A stretch of 64,000 nt of DNA from Candidatus Formimonas warabiya (GCF_002777255.1 NZ_CP017634.1:4910903-4974902), one strand, 5' to 3'; shown: positions 1 to 8,556, counted from the first letter of the stretch. Made by a program: numbers and translations. The notes: generated by a model from the sequence alone, not told the origin.

Positions 1-165
1 TTGGTGAAAAAGATCGCTGATTTGAAAGGTGAACTGTTTAATTTGCGTTTTCGTTTAGCCACCGGGCAATTGGATAATCCCATGGGCATTCGGGATGTCA
101 AAAAGACCATTGCCAAGGTGCAAACGGTGATTCGGGAACGGGAATTAAAGGGCGCTCGGATATAA
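1..165 (+). CDS. rpmC: 50S ribosomal protein L29 (partial or near-complete 5' end)
   Basis: The reading frame opens at base 1 with TTGGTGAAAAAG and reads ...ELFNLRFRLATGQLDNP... to a TAA at 163-165, which is the typical L29 body and C-terminus. L29 sits at the polypeptide exit tunnel of the large subunit. Family members are usually about 65 residues and 54 codons are visible, so the true start probably lies upstream of the window. It is followed at once by rpsQ, the standard order of the S10/spc cluster. Confidence 0.9.
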   Translation: MVKKIADLKGELFNLRFRLATGQLDNPMGIRDVKKTIAKVQTVIRERELKGARI

Positions 166-196
166 CCAGGAGCTGGGCGGAAAGGAGGAAGGTACT

Positions 197-460
197 TTGA
201 CCGAGAGAACAACCCGGAAAACGCGTATCGGCCATGTGGTGAGCGATAAAATGGACAAAACAGTTGTGGTTCGTGTAGAAACGCGGGTGCGTCATCCGCT
301 TTACGGCCGTATTATCAAACAAAGTAAAAAGTTTAAAGCCCATGATGAGAATAATGAATCCCGCATCGGGGATAAGGTGAGGATCATGGAAACCAGACCG
401 CTGTCCAAGGAGAAACGCTGGAGAGTGGTGGAGATTATGGAAAAAGCACCAATTGTATAA
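197..460 (+). CDS. rpsQ: 30S ribosomal protein S17
   Basis: This 87-residue OB-fold protein binds 16S rRNA early in small-subunit assembly. The family core is visible as GHVVSDKMDKTVVVRVE, then HPLYGRIIKQSKKFKAHDE and the late IGDKVRIMETRPLSKEKRWRV. The start is a TTG eight bases after AAAGGAGG, giving MTERTTRKTRIG, a usual Firmicute N-terminus. It lies between rpmC and rplN in conserved operon order. Confidence 0.97.
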   Translation: MTERTTRKTRIGHVVSDKMDKTVVVRVETRVRHPLYGRIIKQSKKFKAHDENNESRIGDKVRIMETRPLSKEKRWRVVEIMEKAPIV

Positions 461-496
461 GAAGGTAATTTGCGGGAAAGAAAGGGGGCGGCGTTC

Positions 497-865
497 ATGA
501 TACAAGCCGAAACCAGATTAAAAGTCGGAGACAACACCGGTGCAAAAGAACTTCTTTGCATTAAAGTTCTTGGCGGCTCAAAACGGCGTTATGCTACGGT
601 GGGCGATATTATTATTTGTTCGGTTAAAGAAGCGACACCTGGGGGCGTTGTTAAGAAGGGTGAGGTAGTGAAAGCGGTTGTTGTCCGCACGCACAAAGAG
701 ATTAAACGCCCTGACGGCTCCTATATTCGATTTGACGAGAATGCCGGCGTCATCATCAATGATGCCGGGCAGCCTAGAGGAACCCGTATTTTTGGCCCGG
801 TCGCCCGGGAACTTCGGGAAAAGAATTTTATGAAAATTGTCTCCTTAGCGCCGGAAGTATTATAA
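497..865 (+). CDS. rplN: 50S ribosomal protein L14
   Basis: The 122-residue product begins MIQAETRLKVGDNTGAKEL, the near-invariant start of L14, and contains VRTHKEIKRPDGSYIRFDENA and GTRIFGPVARELR. L14 lies at the subunit interface and contacts the silencing factor RsfS in bacteria. An upstream in-frame TTG at 470 would add nine residues not seen in the family, and the ATG at 497 follows an AAAGGGGG ribosome-binding site, so I place the start at 497. Confidence 0.97.
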   Translation: MIQAETRLKVGDNTGAKELLCIKVLGGSKRRYATVGDIIICSVKEATPGGVVKKGEVVKAVVVRTHKEIKRPDGSYIRFDENAGVIINDAGQPRGTRIFGPVARELREKNFMKIVSLAPEVL

Positions 866-900
866 TCTCAGGCTTGTGAGACAATGGGAGGTGAAGCGAA

Positions 901-1230
901 TTGGCAAATCCTAAGGTGCATGTGAAAAAAGGCGACACCGTTTTAGTGATCACCGGTAAAGATGCCGGAAAGAAAGGCAAGATTCTGGAAGTGCAGCCGA
1001 AAAAAAGCCGGGTCATCGTGGAAGGGATGAATATCGTGAAACGTCATACCAAACCTACCCAGGCGGCTCCCCAAGGCGGTATTGTGGAGAAAGAGGCTGC
1101 AATGGCCAGTTCCAATGTGATGCTTTTTTGCCCCAAGTGCAACAAGCCCACAAAAATTGCCAAAAAAGAAATGCCAAACGGTGCGTTTCTGCGTCAATGC
1201 AAACATTGTGGTGAAGTATTTGAAAAGTAA
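901..1230 (+). CDS. rplX: 50S ribosomal protein L24 with C-terminal zinc knuckle
   Basis: A KOW domain occupies residues 5-60 (VHVKKGDTVLVITGKDAGKKGKI), the assembly-initiator fold of L24. The C-terminus carries two CxxC pairs (C77/C80 and C100/C103: CPKCNKPT and CKHCGE), the zinc-binding form of the family. It starts at TTG after GGGAGGTG. The protein binds near the 5' end of 23S rRNA. Position between rplN and rplE is the standard one. Confidence 0.97.
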   Translation: MANPKVHVKKGDTVLVITGKDAGKKGKILEVQPKKSRVIVEGMNIVKRHTKPTQAAPQGGIVEKEAAMASSNVMLFCPKCNKPTKIAKKEMPNGAFLRQCKHCGEVFEK

Positions 1231-1254
1231 TTCCGGAGAAAGGAGGTTCTTTCT

Positions 1255-1794
1255 GTGGCAAGAATGAAAGAAAAGTACGTAAAAGAAATCCGGCCTGCTC
1301 TTCAGGAAAAGTTTGGATATAAAAATGTGATGGAAATTCCCAAGATGGAAAAGGTTGTCATTAACATGGGTTTAGGAGAAGCAATCCAAAATCCCAAAGC
1401 ACTGGATGCGGCCGTTCATGATTTAACTGCCATTGCAGGACAAAAACCGGTGATCACCCGGGCGAAAAAATCCATTGCCGCCTTTAAGGTGAGAACGGGA
1501 ATGCCCATCGGGTGCAAAGTGACCCTGCGCGGCGACCGTATGTATGAATTTATCGACAAGCTGATTTCTGTTTCCCTTCCTCGGGTGCGCGACTTTAAAG
1601 GTGTATCGCCCAAGGCTTTTGACGGCAGAGGCAATTATACCCTGGGGTTAAAGGAACAATTGATCTTTCCGGAAATAGAATATGACAAAATTGACAAACT
1701 GCGCGGTATGGAAGTGGGGTTTGTCACATCGGCCCGCACAGATGAAGAATGTCGGGAACTTTTAAGGTTAATGGGAATGCCTTTTCAAGCATAG
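1255..1794 (+). CDS. rplE: 50S ribosomal protein L5
   Basis: This 179-residue protein binds 5S rRNA and forms part of the central protuberance. Family signatures are KVVINMGLGEA near residue 35, KPVITRAKKSIAAFKVR near residue 65 and GVSPKAFDGRGNYTLG in the C-terminal half. The start is GTG seven bases after AAGGAGG. It is in standard order before the zinc form of rpsN. Confidence 0.97.
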   Translation: MARMKEKYVKEIRPALQEKFGYKNVMEIPKMEKVVINMGLGEAIQNPKALDAAVHDLTAIAGQKPVITRAKKSIAAFKVRTGMPIGCKVTLRGDRMYEFIDKLISVSLPRVRDFKGVSPKAFDGRGNYTLGLKEQLIFPEIEYDKIDKLRGMEVGFVTSARTDEECRELLRLMGMPFQA

Positions 1795-1828
1795 CCATCC
1801 CAACCATTTCAAATAAGGAGGGAAAAAT

Positions 1829-2014
1829 GTGGCTAAAAAATCAATGATCACCAAGCAGCAGCGTCAGCCGAAATTCAGCGTGAGAGGATATAATCGCTGT
1901 CAGATCTGCGGTCGTCCTCATGCGTATATGCGTAAATTCGGAATGTGCCGTATTTGCTTCCGGCACCTAGCGTATAAAGGGGAAATCCCCGGTGTCACGA
2001 AGTCTAGTTGGTAA
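1829..2014 (+). CDS. rpsN: 30S ribosomal protein S14, zinc-binding (type Z) form
   Basis: The 61-residue length and the two CxxC pairs C24/C27 and C40/C43 (RCQICGRP and MCRICFR) mark the short zinc-dependent S14 paralogue. Zinc-independent S14 proteins are about 90-100 residues and lack these cysteines. It starts at GTG after AAGGAGGG. It lies between rplE and rpsH, where type Z S14 is normally found in Firmicutes. Confidence 0.97.
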   Translation: MAKKSMITKQQRQPKFSVRGYNRCQICGRPHAYMRKFGMCRICFRHLAYKGEIPGVTKSSW

Positions 2015-2043
2015 GGGATGCCATGGAAGGAGGTAGTTAAATA

Positions 2044-2442
2044 ATGGTTATGACAGATCCGATTGCCGATTTCTTAACCAGAATCCGCAATGCCAATACA
2101 GTGTATCAGGATAAGGTAGAAATCCCTGCGTCCAGGACCAAGCAAGGATTAGCCGACATCCTGAAAGAAGAGGGATTTATTAAAGATGTCGAATTTGTCG
2201 AAGACGGCAAGCAAGGAATCCTGAGACTTTACCTGAAGTATGGAGCAAACAGGGAAAAGGTAATTACCGGGTTAAAAAGAATCAGCAAACCCGGTTTAAG
2301 AGTTTATGCAAAGAGAGATCAAGTGCCTAAAGTGTTAGGTGGTCTTGGCATTGCTGTAGTTTCCACTTCCAAAGGCTTAATGACCGATAAGCAAGCCCGC
2401 AAAGAAGGCTTGGGTGGAGAGGTAATTTGCTACGTATGGTAA
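2044..2442 (+). CDS. rpsH: 30S ribosomal protein S8
   Basis: The 132-residue product has the S8 N-terminus (MVMTDPIADFLTRIRNAN) and C-terminus (VSTSKGLMTDKQARKEGLGGEVICYVW). S8 binds the central domain of 16S rRNA and in many bacteria also represses the spc mRNA. I see no recognisable S8-box in this window, and autoregulation here is only inferred from family knowledge. Confidence 0.97.
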   Translation: MVMTDPIADFLTRIRNANTVYQDKVEIPASRTKQGLADILKEEGFIKDVEFVEDGKQGILRLYLKYGANREKVITGLKRISKPGLRVYAKRDQVPKVLGGLGIAVVSTSKGLMTDKQARKEGLGGEVICYVW

Positions 2443-2510
2443 GCACGGCAAGATGAATCTTGTATTTGGCACAAAAAGTTGCGGATTAGTTTTGCATAGG
2501 AGGTGTGAAC

Positions 2511-3053
2511 ATGTCCAGAATTGGAAGAATGCCCATTATAGTTCCTGCGGGAGTTCATGTAGAGTTGGACGGGAATACTGTGAAAGTAAAAGGACCGAAA
2601 GGGCATCTGGTGCGAGAATTCCATCCTGAGATTTCCATTCAGCTGGAAGAAGGTAAAATTTTGGTAACCAGGCCTTCCGACAGTAAGAATCACCGGTCCC
2701 TGCACGGTTTAACCCGGGCTCTGTTGAACAATATGGTTACCGGCGTCACAAAAGGATTTGAAAAAAAACTGGAATTGGTAGGAGTTGGTTACCGGGCGTC
2801 GAAACAAGGGAATAAACTTGTTCTCAACGTAGGATATTCCCACCCGGTGGAAATGGATCCCGGCGCTGATTTAAGCGTTGAGGTGCCGGCTCCCACAAAG
2901 ATTTCCGTATTGGGAATCGATAAGGAAAAGGTGGGCGCATTTGCGGCAAATATCCGGGCGGTACGTGAGCCTGAACCATACAAGGGGAAAGGGATCAAGT
3001 ATGAAGGGGAACGGATCAAGCGGAAAGCCGGAAAAGCGGGAGTTAAAAAGTAA
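2511..3053 (+). CDS. rplF: 50S ribosomal protein L6
   Basis: The product (180 residues) begins MSRIGRMPIIVPAGV and has the duplicated L6 fold ending in EPYKGKGIKYEGERIKRKAGK, the diagnostic L6 C-terminal signature. An in-frame GTG at 2505 lies inside the AGGAGGTG ribosome-binding site, so the ATG at 2511, six bases after that site, is preferred. L6 sits near the sarcin-ricin loop. Confidence 0.97.
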   Translation: MSRIGRMPIIVPAGVHVELDGNTVKVKGPKGHLVREFHPEISIQLEEGKILVTRPSDSKNHRSLHGLTRALLNNMVTGVTKGFEKKLELVGVGYRASKQGNKLVLNVGYSHPVEMDPGADLSVEVPAPTKISVLGIDKEKVGAFAANIRAVREPEPYKGKGIKYEGERIKRKAGKAGVKK

Positions 3054-3091
3054 TGTGAGCCCGACTCGTTTAAGGAAGGGAGTGACCAGCG

Positions 3092-3454
3092 TTGTATAAA
3101 AGGATTGACCGAAAAGCCATCCGTACAAAGAAGCATCTGCGCATCAGGAAAAAAATCACCGGGACGGCGGAATTTCCCCGGTTAGCAGTGTACCGCAGCG
3201 CTAAACATATTTATGCTCAAATTATCGATGATCAAAAAGGTGTTACTTTGGTCGCAGCCTCCACCCTGGATCCTGATTTAAAAGGGCAGTTCGGCGGCAA
3301 TAAAGAAGCAGCTAAAAAGGTAGGAATGCTCACGGCGCAGAAAGCTTTGGCAAAAGGGATCAAAAACGTGGTTTTTGATCGAGGCGGCTTAATTTATCAT
3401 GGCAGAATCGCCGCATTAGCCGAAGGTGCTAGGGAAGGCGGCCTGGAATTTTAA
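3092..3454 (+). CDS. rplR: 50S ribosomal protein L18
   Basis: This 120-residue protein has a basic N-terminal tail (MYKRIDRKAIRTKKHLRIRKKI) and the core PRLAVYRSAKHIYAQIIDD, plus FDRGGLIYHGRIAALAEGAREGGLEF at the end. L18 binds 5S rRNA with L5. The start codon is TTG after AAGGAAGGGAG. The order L6-L18-S5-L30-L15 is conserved. Confidence 0.97.
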   Translation: MYKRIDRKAIRTKKHLRIRKKITGTAEFPRLAVYRSAKHIYAQIIDDQKGVTLVAASTLDPDLKGQFGGNKEAAKKVGMLTAQKALAKGIKNVVFDRGGLIYHGRIAALAEGAREGGLEF

Positions 3455-3477
3455 TTTCGGGAAAAGGAGGGAAATTG

Positions 3478-3978
3478 ATGACAAGAATTAACGCAAGTAA
3501 CCTGGAGCTGAGCGAAAAAGTGGTTAATATTAACCGGGTTGCCAAGGTCGTAAAGGGTGGTCGGCGCTTTAGCTTTAGTGCCCTGGTAGTCGTGGGAGAC
3601 GGCCAAGGTACCGTGGGCGCCGGTTTAGGAAAGGCTGGAGAAGTACCTGAAGCGATTCGCAAGGGTATTGAAGATGCCAAGAAGAATATGATTAATGTGC
3701 CCCTGGTTAATGCCACCATTCCCCATGAGGTCGTGGGAAACTTTGGGGCCGGGAAAGTTCTATTGAAACCTGCCGCAGAAGGTACCGGCGTAATTGCCGG
3801 AGGTCCTGTACGTGCGGTGCTGGAGTTGGCCGGCATGAGAAATATTTTAACCAAGTCACTGGGTTCCAATAATGCCATTAATATGGTCCAGGCTACCATG
3901 GAAGGACTCAAATCCCTGAAAAAAGCGGAAGAAGTGGCAAAATTGCGGGGCAAATCCGTAGAAGAATTGTTGGGCTAG
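3478..3978 (+). CDS. rpsE: 30S ribosomal protein S5
   Basis: The 166-residue product shows the N-terminal double-stranded RNA-binding S5 domain (EKVVNINRVAKVVKGGRRFSFSALVVVGDG) and the C-terminal domain (GVIAGGPVRAVLELAGMRNILTKSLGSNN). S5 is a translational-fidelity protein at the mRNA entry channel. A TTG immediately precedes the ATG at 3478. The ATG, after AAAGGAGGG, is the more usual start. Confidence 0.97.
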   Translation: MTRINASNLELSEKVVNINRVAKVVKGGRRFSFSALVVVGDGQGTVGAGLGKAGEVPEAIRKGIEDAKKNMINVPLVNATIPHEVVGNFGAGKVLLKPAAEGTGVIAGGPVRAVLELAGMRNILTKSLGSNNAINMVQATMEGLKSLKKAEEVAKLRGKSVEELLG

Positions 3979-3990
3979 GGGGGATATGAC

Positions 3991-4179
3991 GTGGCTAAGC
4001 AATTGAAAATCACCCTTGTAAAAAGTTTGATCGGTTATGAGAAAAGTCAGCGGGAAACCGTGAAGTCTCTGGGATTGGGGAAATTGAACAGTTGGGCAAT
4101 CCAAAAGGATACACCGGATATTCGTGGTAAAATCAATACCGTACCACACCTGGTCAGAGTGGAAGAAATTGAAGCATAA
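3991..4179 (+). CDS. rpmD: 50S ribosomal protein L30
   Basis: This 62-residue protein reads QLKITLVKSLIGYEKSQRETVKSLGLGKLNS, the compact L30 fold, and ends VPHLVRVEEI. It starts at GTG 12 bases after the rpsE stop and is followed by rplO. The length is normal for bacterial L30. Confidence 0.96.
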   Translation: MAKQLKITLVKSLIGYEKSQRETVKSLGLGKLNSWAIQKDTPDIRGKINTVPHLVRVEEIEA

Positions 4180-4206
4180 CAACACATTTCCGAGGGAGGT
4201 GTAACG

Positions 4207-4647
4207 ATGAATCTAAGCGAGTTAAGACCTGCTCCAGGATCAAAGCCCAAAGCTACCAGGGTAGGAAGAGGGATCGGCTCCGGCTTAGGCAAGACCTCAG
4301 GCCGGGGACACAAAGGCCAGAAAGCCCGGTCCGGCGGTGGGGTGCGGCCAGGTTTTGAGGGCGGACAAATGCCTTTGCATCGCCGGTTGCCCAAGAGGGG
4401 ATTCACAAATATCTTTAAGAAAGAAATTGTCAATGTGAATCTGGATGATCTCAACCTGTTTGAACAGGGGACCACAGTTACTCCGGAATTACTGGTGGAA
4501 GCAGGTATTATTAAATCTGTCAAGGATGGCGTGAAAGTACTTGCGAATGGAGAAATTGAGAAAGCACTCACGGTTCAAGTTCATGGGTGCAGTAAATCAG
4601 CCGCAGAAAAGATTGCTGCCGCTGGTGGAAAAGTAGAGGTGATTTAG
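4207..4647 (+). CDS. rplO: 50S ribosomal protein L15
   Basis: The 146-residue product begins MNLSELRPAPGSKPKATRVGRGIGSGLGKTSGRGHKGQKAR, the glycine/arginine-rich extension of L15 that threads into 23S rRNA. The C-terminal globular part ends AAEKIAAAGGKVEVI. It follows a GGGAGGTG site and is separated from secY by a single base between the TAG and the GTG start, indicating translational coupling. Confidence 0.97.
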   Translation: MNLSELRPAPGSKPKATRVGRGIGSGLGKTSGRGHKGQKARSGGGVRPGFEGGQMPLHRRLPKRGFTNIFKKEIVNVNLDDLNLFEQGTTVTPELLVEAGIIKSVKDGVKVLANGEIEKALTVQVHGCSKSAAEKIAAAGGKVEVI

Positions 4648-4648
4648 G

Positions 4649-5902
4649 GTGCTGTCAACTCTGCAGAGCGCATGGAAGCTGGATGAATTACGGAGAAAGA
4701 TCCTTTTTACGATGGGAATGTTTCTCGTCTTCAGGATCGGGGCGCACATTCCGGTACCGGGCGTTGATTCGGAGGCTTTGAAAGGTTTACTGAACCAAAA
4801 TATTTTCGGGTTTATCGATGTGGTATCCGGGGGAGCCTTTAAGAAATTTACGGTGTTCGCAATGGGGATCATGCCTTATATTAATGCGTCTATCATCATG
4901 CAGCTGTTGACGGTGGTTGTTCCCTATTTCGAAAAGCTGGCCAAAGAAGGCCAAGAAGGAAGAAAAAAGATGGTCCAGTTTACCAGGTACGGCACCGTCG
5001 TTTTAGGCTTTCTTCAGGCCGTAGGAATGTCCTTTTATCTCAAAGGAGCGCTGGTACATCCCAACTTCTTTTCCTATGCGGTGATTGCCATCACACTGAC
5101 CGCAGGAACGGCATTTCTGATGTGGATGGGCGAGCTGATTACGGAAAAGGGTATTGGAAATGGGATCTCGTTGATTATTTTTGCCGGGATTGTTTCCCGA
5201 CTACCTTCAGGAATTAATACCATGGTCCAATATTTGAAGCAAGGGGAAACCAATATTTTTGCCGTCCTTGCTTTCCTGGTCATTGCCGTGGTGATTATTG
5301 CAGGCGTGGTGGCCATGCACGAGGGCCAGAGGCGGATTCCTGTTCAGTATGCGAAACGAGTAGTGGGACGTAAAGTGTATGGAGGGCAAAGCACCCATAT
5401 CCCTCTCAAGGTCAATCAGGCAGGGGTTATTCCCGTGATCTTTGCCATGTCGATTCTCATGTTTCCCACCACGATTGCCGGATTCTTTCCTAATAATGGG
5501 GTGGCTGCGTGGATATCGCACGTGTTAAGTTTTAGGCATCCTGTTTACATGCTGCTGTACAGTTTGCTCATTATCTTTTTTACCTATTTTTATACTGCGG
5601 TTACTTTCAATCCCACTGATGTCGCAGACAACATGAAAAAATACGGGGGCTTCATTCCGGGATTGCGTCCGGGAAAACCTACAGCGGAATATATTGACCG
5701 TGTCCTGACCCGTATTACCTTAGCAGGTGCTGTTTTTCTGGCTTTTATTGCGCTCCTGCCGAATCTGGTTATGGCGATCACCGGTTTAAACCTTTATTTT
5801 GGCGGCACGTCATTGCTGATTTGTGTCGGCGTAGCGTTAGAGACCATGAAACAATTGGAGTCCCATTTGTTGATGCGGCATTACCAGGGATTTATGAAAT
5901 AA
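4649..5902 (+). CDS. secY: Preprotein translocase channel subunit SecY
   Basis: This 417-residue polytopic membrane protein is the pore of the Sec translocon. Ten hydrophobic segments can be traced, beginning with ILFTMGMFLVFRIGAHIPVPGVD. The plug region follows in the first periplasmic loop, and the cytoplasmic loop RRIPVQYAKRVVGRKVYGGQSTHIPLKVN contains the conserved SecA/ribosome contact. The start is GTG directly after the rplO stop. Position between rplO and adk is standard. Confidence 0.97.
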   Translation: MLSTLQSAWKLDELRRKILFTMGMFLVFRIGAHIPVPGVDSEALKGLLNQNIFGFIDVVSGGAFKKFTVFAMGIMPYINASIIMQLLTVVVPYFEKLAKEGQEGRKKMVQFTRYGTVVLGFLQAVGMSFYLKGALVHPNFFSYAVIAITLTAGTAFLMWMGELITEKGIGNGISLIIFAGIVSRLPSGINTMVQYLKQGETNIFAVLAFLVIAVVIIAGVVAMHEGQRRIPVQYAKRVVGRKVYGGQSTHIPLKVNQAGVIPVIFAMSILMFPTTIAGFFPNNGVAAWISHVLSFRHPVYMLLYSLLIIFFTYFYTAVTFNPTDVADNMKKYGGFIPGLRPGKPTAEYIDRVLTRITLAGAVFLAFIALLPNLVMAITGLNLYFGGTSLLICVGVALETMKQLESHLLMRHYQGFMK

Positions 5903-5941
5903 TGAGGGTGTAACCGGTATAACAAGGAGGGGAAATAAAAA

Positions 5942-6595
5942 ATGCGTCTGATTCTTTTGGGCCCCCCTGGGGCAGGTAAGGGTACCCAAGCGGAAACCCT
6001 GATCGAAAAGCTTGCGATTCCCCACATTTCCACAGGCGATATGTTTCGCAAAGCCATTAAGGAAGGGACCGGACTGGGGAAAAAAGCCAAGGAGTATATG
6101 GATGCAGGACAACTGGTTCCCGATGAGGTGACCATTGGGATCGTCAAAGAAAGGATTTCTCAGGCAGATTGTGCCGGGGGATTTTTGCTGGACGGCTTTC
6201 CCCGTACCGTGAACCAGGCTGAAGCATTGGACCATATTTTGCAAGAGATGAATTTGACCTTGGATGCCGTGATTAATATTGAAGTTCCCAAAGAGAAGCT
6301 GGTGGGCCGATTAACGGGCCGGCGCGTGTGCAAAACATGCGGGGCTACCTATCATTTAATTTTTAATCCGCCTCTCCAGCAAGACAAATGTGATAAATGC
6401 GGGGCAGAACTTTACCAGCGGGCGGACGACAGCGAGGAAACGGTTGTGAACAGGTTAAACGTTTATGAACAGCAAACAGCTCCTCTCATTGAATTCTATG
6501 GGACCAAGGGTATTCTCAAAACGATTAACGGTGACCAGCCGATTGATCAGGTTTTGGGGGATATCGGCAAAAACCTGGGGAGAAATTGGGCGTGA
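5942..6595 (+). CDS. adk: Adenylate kinase, zinc-LID form
   Basis: The enzyme interconverts ATP + AMP and two ADP in the cytoplasm. The P-loop GPPGAGKGT is at residues 7-15, the AMP-binding stretch ISTGDMFRKAI at 29-39, and DGFPRT at 84-89. The LID carries four cysteines (C130, C133, C150, C153) that bind structural zinc, as in Gram-positive Adk. Length (217) is normal. It precedes map with a GTGA overlap. Confidence 0.97.
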   Translation: MRLILLGPPGAGKGTQAETLIEKLAIPHISTGDMFRKAIKEGTGLGKKAKEYMDAGQLVPDEVTIGIVKERISQADCAGGFLLDGFPRTVNQAEALDHILQEMNLTLDAVINIEVPKEKLVGRLTGRRVCKTCGATYHLIFNPPLQQDKCDKCGAELYQRADDSEETVVNRLNVYEQQTAPLIEFYGTKGILKTINGDQPIDQVLGDIGKNLGRNWA

Positions 6596-7338
6596 TTACA
6601 CTTAAATCTGACAAACAAGTGGATTTGATGAGAGAAGCAGGGCGCATCGTCGCGGAAACCCATCAGTTATTGGCCAAGATGATTCATCCAGGCATTACCA
6701 CCAAGGATTTGGATGAAGCAGCGGAAGAGTATATCCGAAGCAGAGGGGCAATTCCCGCATTCAAAGGCTATAACGGTTTTCCGGCCACGATTTGTGCCTC
6801 TGTTAACGATGAGGTCGTTCACGGCATACCAGGTTTAAGGAAATTGGAAAGTGGAGATATTATTAGTATTGACATCGGGGCGGTAAAAAATGGATATTAT
6901 GGGGATGCCGCCAGGACTCACCCCATCGGCATAGTCTCGGAGGAAAAATTACGATTGCTCCAGGTTACCGAGAAAAGCTTCTGGGAAGGAATCAAGTATG
7001 CGATACCGGGGAATCGCCTCAGTGATATCTCCCACGCGATTCAAACCTTTGTAGAAAAGCAGGGCTTTTCCGTCGTGCGCGACTATGTAGGCCATGGTAT
7101 CGGAAGAGAGATGCATGAAGAGCCCCAAATACCTAATTTTGGTAGGCCGGGGCACGGCCCCAGGCTGGCGAAAGGCATGACGCTTGCCGTTGAGCCTATG
7201 GTCAACATGGGTACCTATAAAGTAAGGACTTTACTGGACAACTGGACGGTGGTTACGGAAGACGGACAGTGTTCGGCCCACTTTGAACATACAATTGCCA
7301 TCACGGCGTCAGATCCGGAAATTTTGACGAAGCTTTAA
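6592..7338 (+). CDS. map: Methionine aminopeptidase, type I
   Basis: The enzyme removes the initiator methionine from nascent proteins. Metal and active-site residues are in place counting from GTG 6592: H78, D94, D105, H168, E201 and E232, within HGIP, SIDIGA, GDAARTH, GHGIG, VEPM and FEHT. The GTG overlaps the adk stop as GTGA and gives MITLKSDKQVDLMREAG, the usual start. An in-frame TTG at 6586 would add only two residues. Length is 248. Confidence 0.95.
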   Translation: MITLKSDKQVDLMREAGRIVAETHQLLAKMIHPGITTKDLDEAAEEYIRSRGAIPAFKGYNGFPATICASVNDEVVHGIPGLRKLESGDIISIDIGAVKNGYYGDAARTHPIGIVSEEKLRLLQVTEKSFWEGIKYAIPGNRLSDISHAIQTFVEKQGFSVVRDYVGHGIGREMHEEPQIPNFGRPGHGPRLAKGMTLAVEPMVNMGTYKVRTLLDNWTVVTEDGQCSAHFEHTIAITASDPEILTKL

Positions 7339-7353
7339 AGTGAGGTAAATGGT

Positions 7354-7629
7354 ATGGAAAAGAGGATCATGGTTGGCCAGATAGTAAAATCCAAATCCGG
7401 GCGCGATCAAGGCAGGTATTTTCTCGTTTCTAGGATATCACCGGAACAAAAGTCGGTTTTCTTGGTTGATGGGGACAAAAGACTGTTAAACAATCCCAAG
7501 AAAAAAAATCTTTGCCATGTTCAGGTTACAAAAATGATTGCACGAGAAATCGCGGAGAAAATACAAAAAGGTGTTGCACCATGCGACCAGGAAATTAAAA
7601 GGTATCTAAAGGAGTCTAAGGTTGACTGA
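7354..7629 (+). CDS. KOW domain RNA-binding protein (L14e/L27e-like)
   Basis: The 91-residue product starts MEKRIMVGQIVKSKSGRDQGRYFLV and contains VFLVDGDKRLLNNPKKKNLCHVQVTK, the KOW-type SH3-like barrel related to archaeal/eukaryotic L14e. Genes of this kind sit between map and infA in many Firmicutes and are annotated as KOW-domain or ribosomal-like proteins. Its precise role is not known to me, though RNA or ribosome binding is likely from fold and location. It overlaps no neighbour and is read with infA. Confidence 0.85.
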   Translation: MEKRIMVGQIVKSKSGRDQGRYFLVSRISPEQKSVFLVDGDKRLLNNPKKKNLCHVQVTKMIAREIAEKIQKGVAPCDQEIKRYLKESKVD

Positions 7630-7666
7630 AGAATCAGGGTTGAGGTACAAGGAGGTTGGTAAGCGG

Positions 7667-7885
7667 ATGTCAAAGCAAGATGCCATAGAGGTTGAAGGTA
7701 CCGTGATTGAGCCTCTGCCAAACGCCATGTTTACGGTAGAGCTGGCAAACGGACATCGGGTATTGGCCCATGTATCCGGAAAGATTCGCATGAATTTTAT
7801 TCGGATTCTTCCTGGAGATAAGGTGATTGTGGAAGTAAGTCCCTACGATTTAAAAAGAGGTCGGATTATCTATCGGTATAAATAA
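7667..7885 (+). CDS. infA: Translation initiation factor IF-1
   Basis: The 72-residue product MSKQDAIEVEGTVIEPLPNAMFTVELANGHRVLAHVSGKIR is a full-length IF-1 OB-fold that binds the ribosomal A site during initiation. An in-frame start at 7622 would add 15 residues foreign to the family. The ATG at 7667 follows AAGGAGGT with a spacing slightly longer than usual (about 11 bases). An AT-rich gap of about 100 bases then separates it from rpmJ. Confidence 0.96.
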   Translation: MSKQDAIEVEGTVIEPLPNAMFTVELANGHRVLAHVSGKIRMNFIRILPGDKVIVEVSPYDLKRGRIIYRYK

Positions 7886-7988
7886 GTTTCTCATTAATTT
7901 GATTTTATAAAACGTAAAATAAATTAATTTATGAATTATTTAGATCGATATGAAATACGTACCTAATCCGTGTAAAGGGGGGTCAACG

Positions 7989-8102
7989 TTGAAAGTCAGA
8001 GCTTCGGTGAAAACGATTTGTGAAAAATGTAAAATTATCAAACGGAGAGGCAAAGTAATGGTGATTTGCGAAAACGCCAAGCATAAGCAGAAGCAGGGCT
8101 AG
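7989..8102 (+). CDS. rpmJ: 50S ribosomal protein L36
   Basis: A 37-codon gene with a TTG start after AAAGGGGGG reads MKVRASVKTICEKCKIIKRR then GKVMVICENAKHKQKQG. The zinc ligands C11, C14, C27 and H32 of the zinc-binding L36 form are present. Its size means it is easily missed by length-filtered gene calls. It lies between infA and rpsM, its conserved place. Confidence 0.96.
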   Translation: MKVRASVKTICEKCKIIKRRGKVMVICENAKHKQKQG

Positions 8103-8163
8103 TCACACGACGCAAAGCATTATTTTGAGGCTTCGATTAAATTAATGGAGGTGCATAAGTTAC

Positions 8164-8535
8164 ATGGCACGTATTGCTGGCGTGGATCTACCCCGGGATA
8201 AACGGGCGGAAATTGCGCTTACCTATATTTACGGCATAGGCCTTTCAACTTCTCAGAGAGTGCTTACCCAGGCAGGAGTCAATCCCGATACCCGGGTGCG
8301 TGACCTTACGGAGGATGAGGTAGGCCGGATCAGGGAAATTATTGATAAGACTTGCCAGGTGGAAGGCGATCTTCGACGGGAGATTGCGTTAAATATTAAG
8401 CGTCTCATGGAAATCGGATGTTACCGGGGCATTCGTCACCGCCGGGGTCTTCCGGTGCGGGGACAAAAGACAAAAACCAACGCCCGGACCCGAAAAGGTC
8501 CCAAGCGGACGGTAGGAGTAAAACGTAAGAAGTAA
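8164..8535 (+). CDS. rpsM: 30S ribosomal protein S13
   Basis: The 123-residue product begins MARIAGVDLPRDKRAEIALTYIYGIG and ends in the basic tail RGQKTKTNARTRKGPKRTVGVKRKK. S13 is in the head of the small subunit and contacts P-site tRNA and L5. The start ATG follows GGAGGTG. The alpha-operon order rpsM-rpsK-rpsD-rpoA-rplQ begins here. Confidence 0.97.
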   Translation: MARIAGVDLPRDKRAEIALTYIYGIGLSTSQRVLTQAGVNPDTRVRDLTEDEVGRIREIIDKTCQVEGDLRREIALNIKRLMEIGCYRGIRHRRGLPVRGQKTKTNARTRKGPKRTVGVKRKK

Positions 8536-8556
8536 TGGAAAGGAGGCCGGTGAGAA

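Noticed and set aside
7886..7988. Promoter in the AT-rich gap before rpmJ
   Set aside because: TTGATT-like and TAAAAT-like boxes occur but with no convincing spacing; AT-rich DNA gives such matches by chance.
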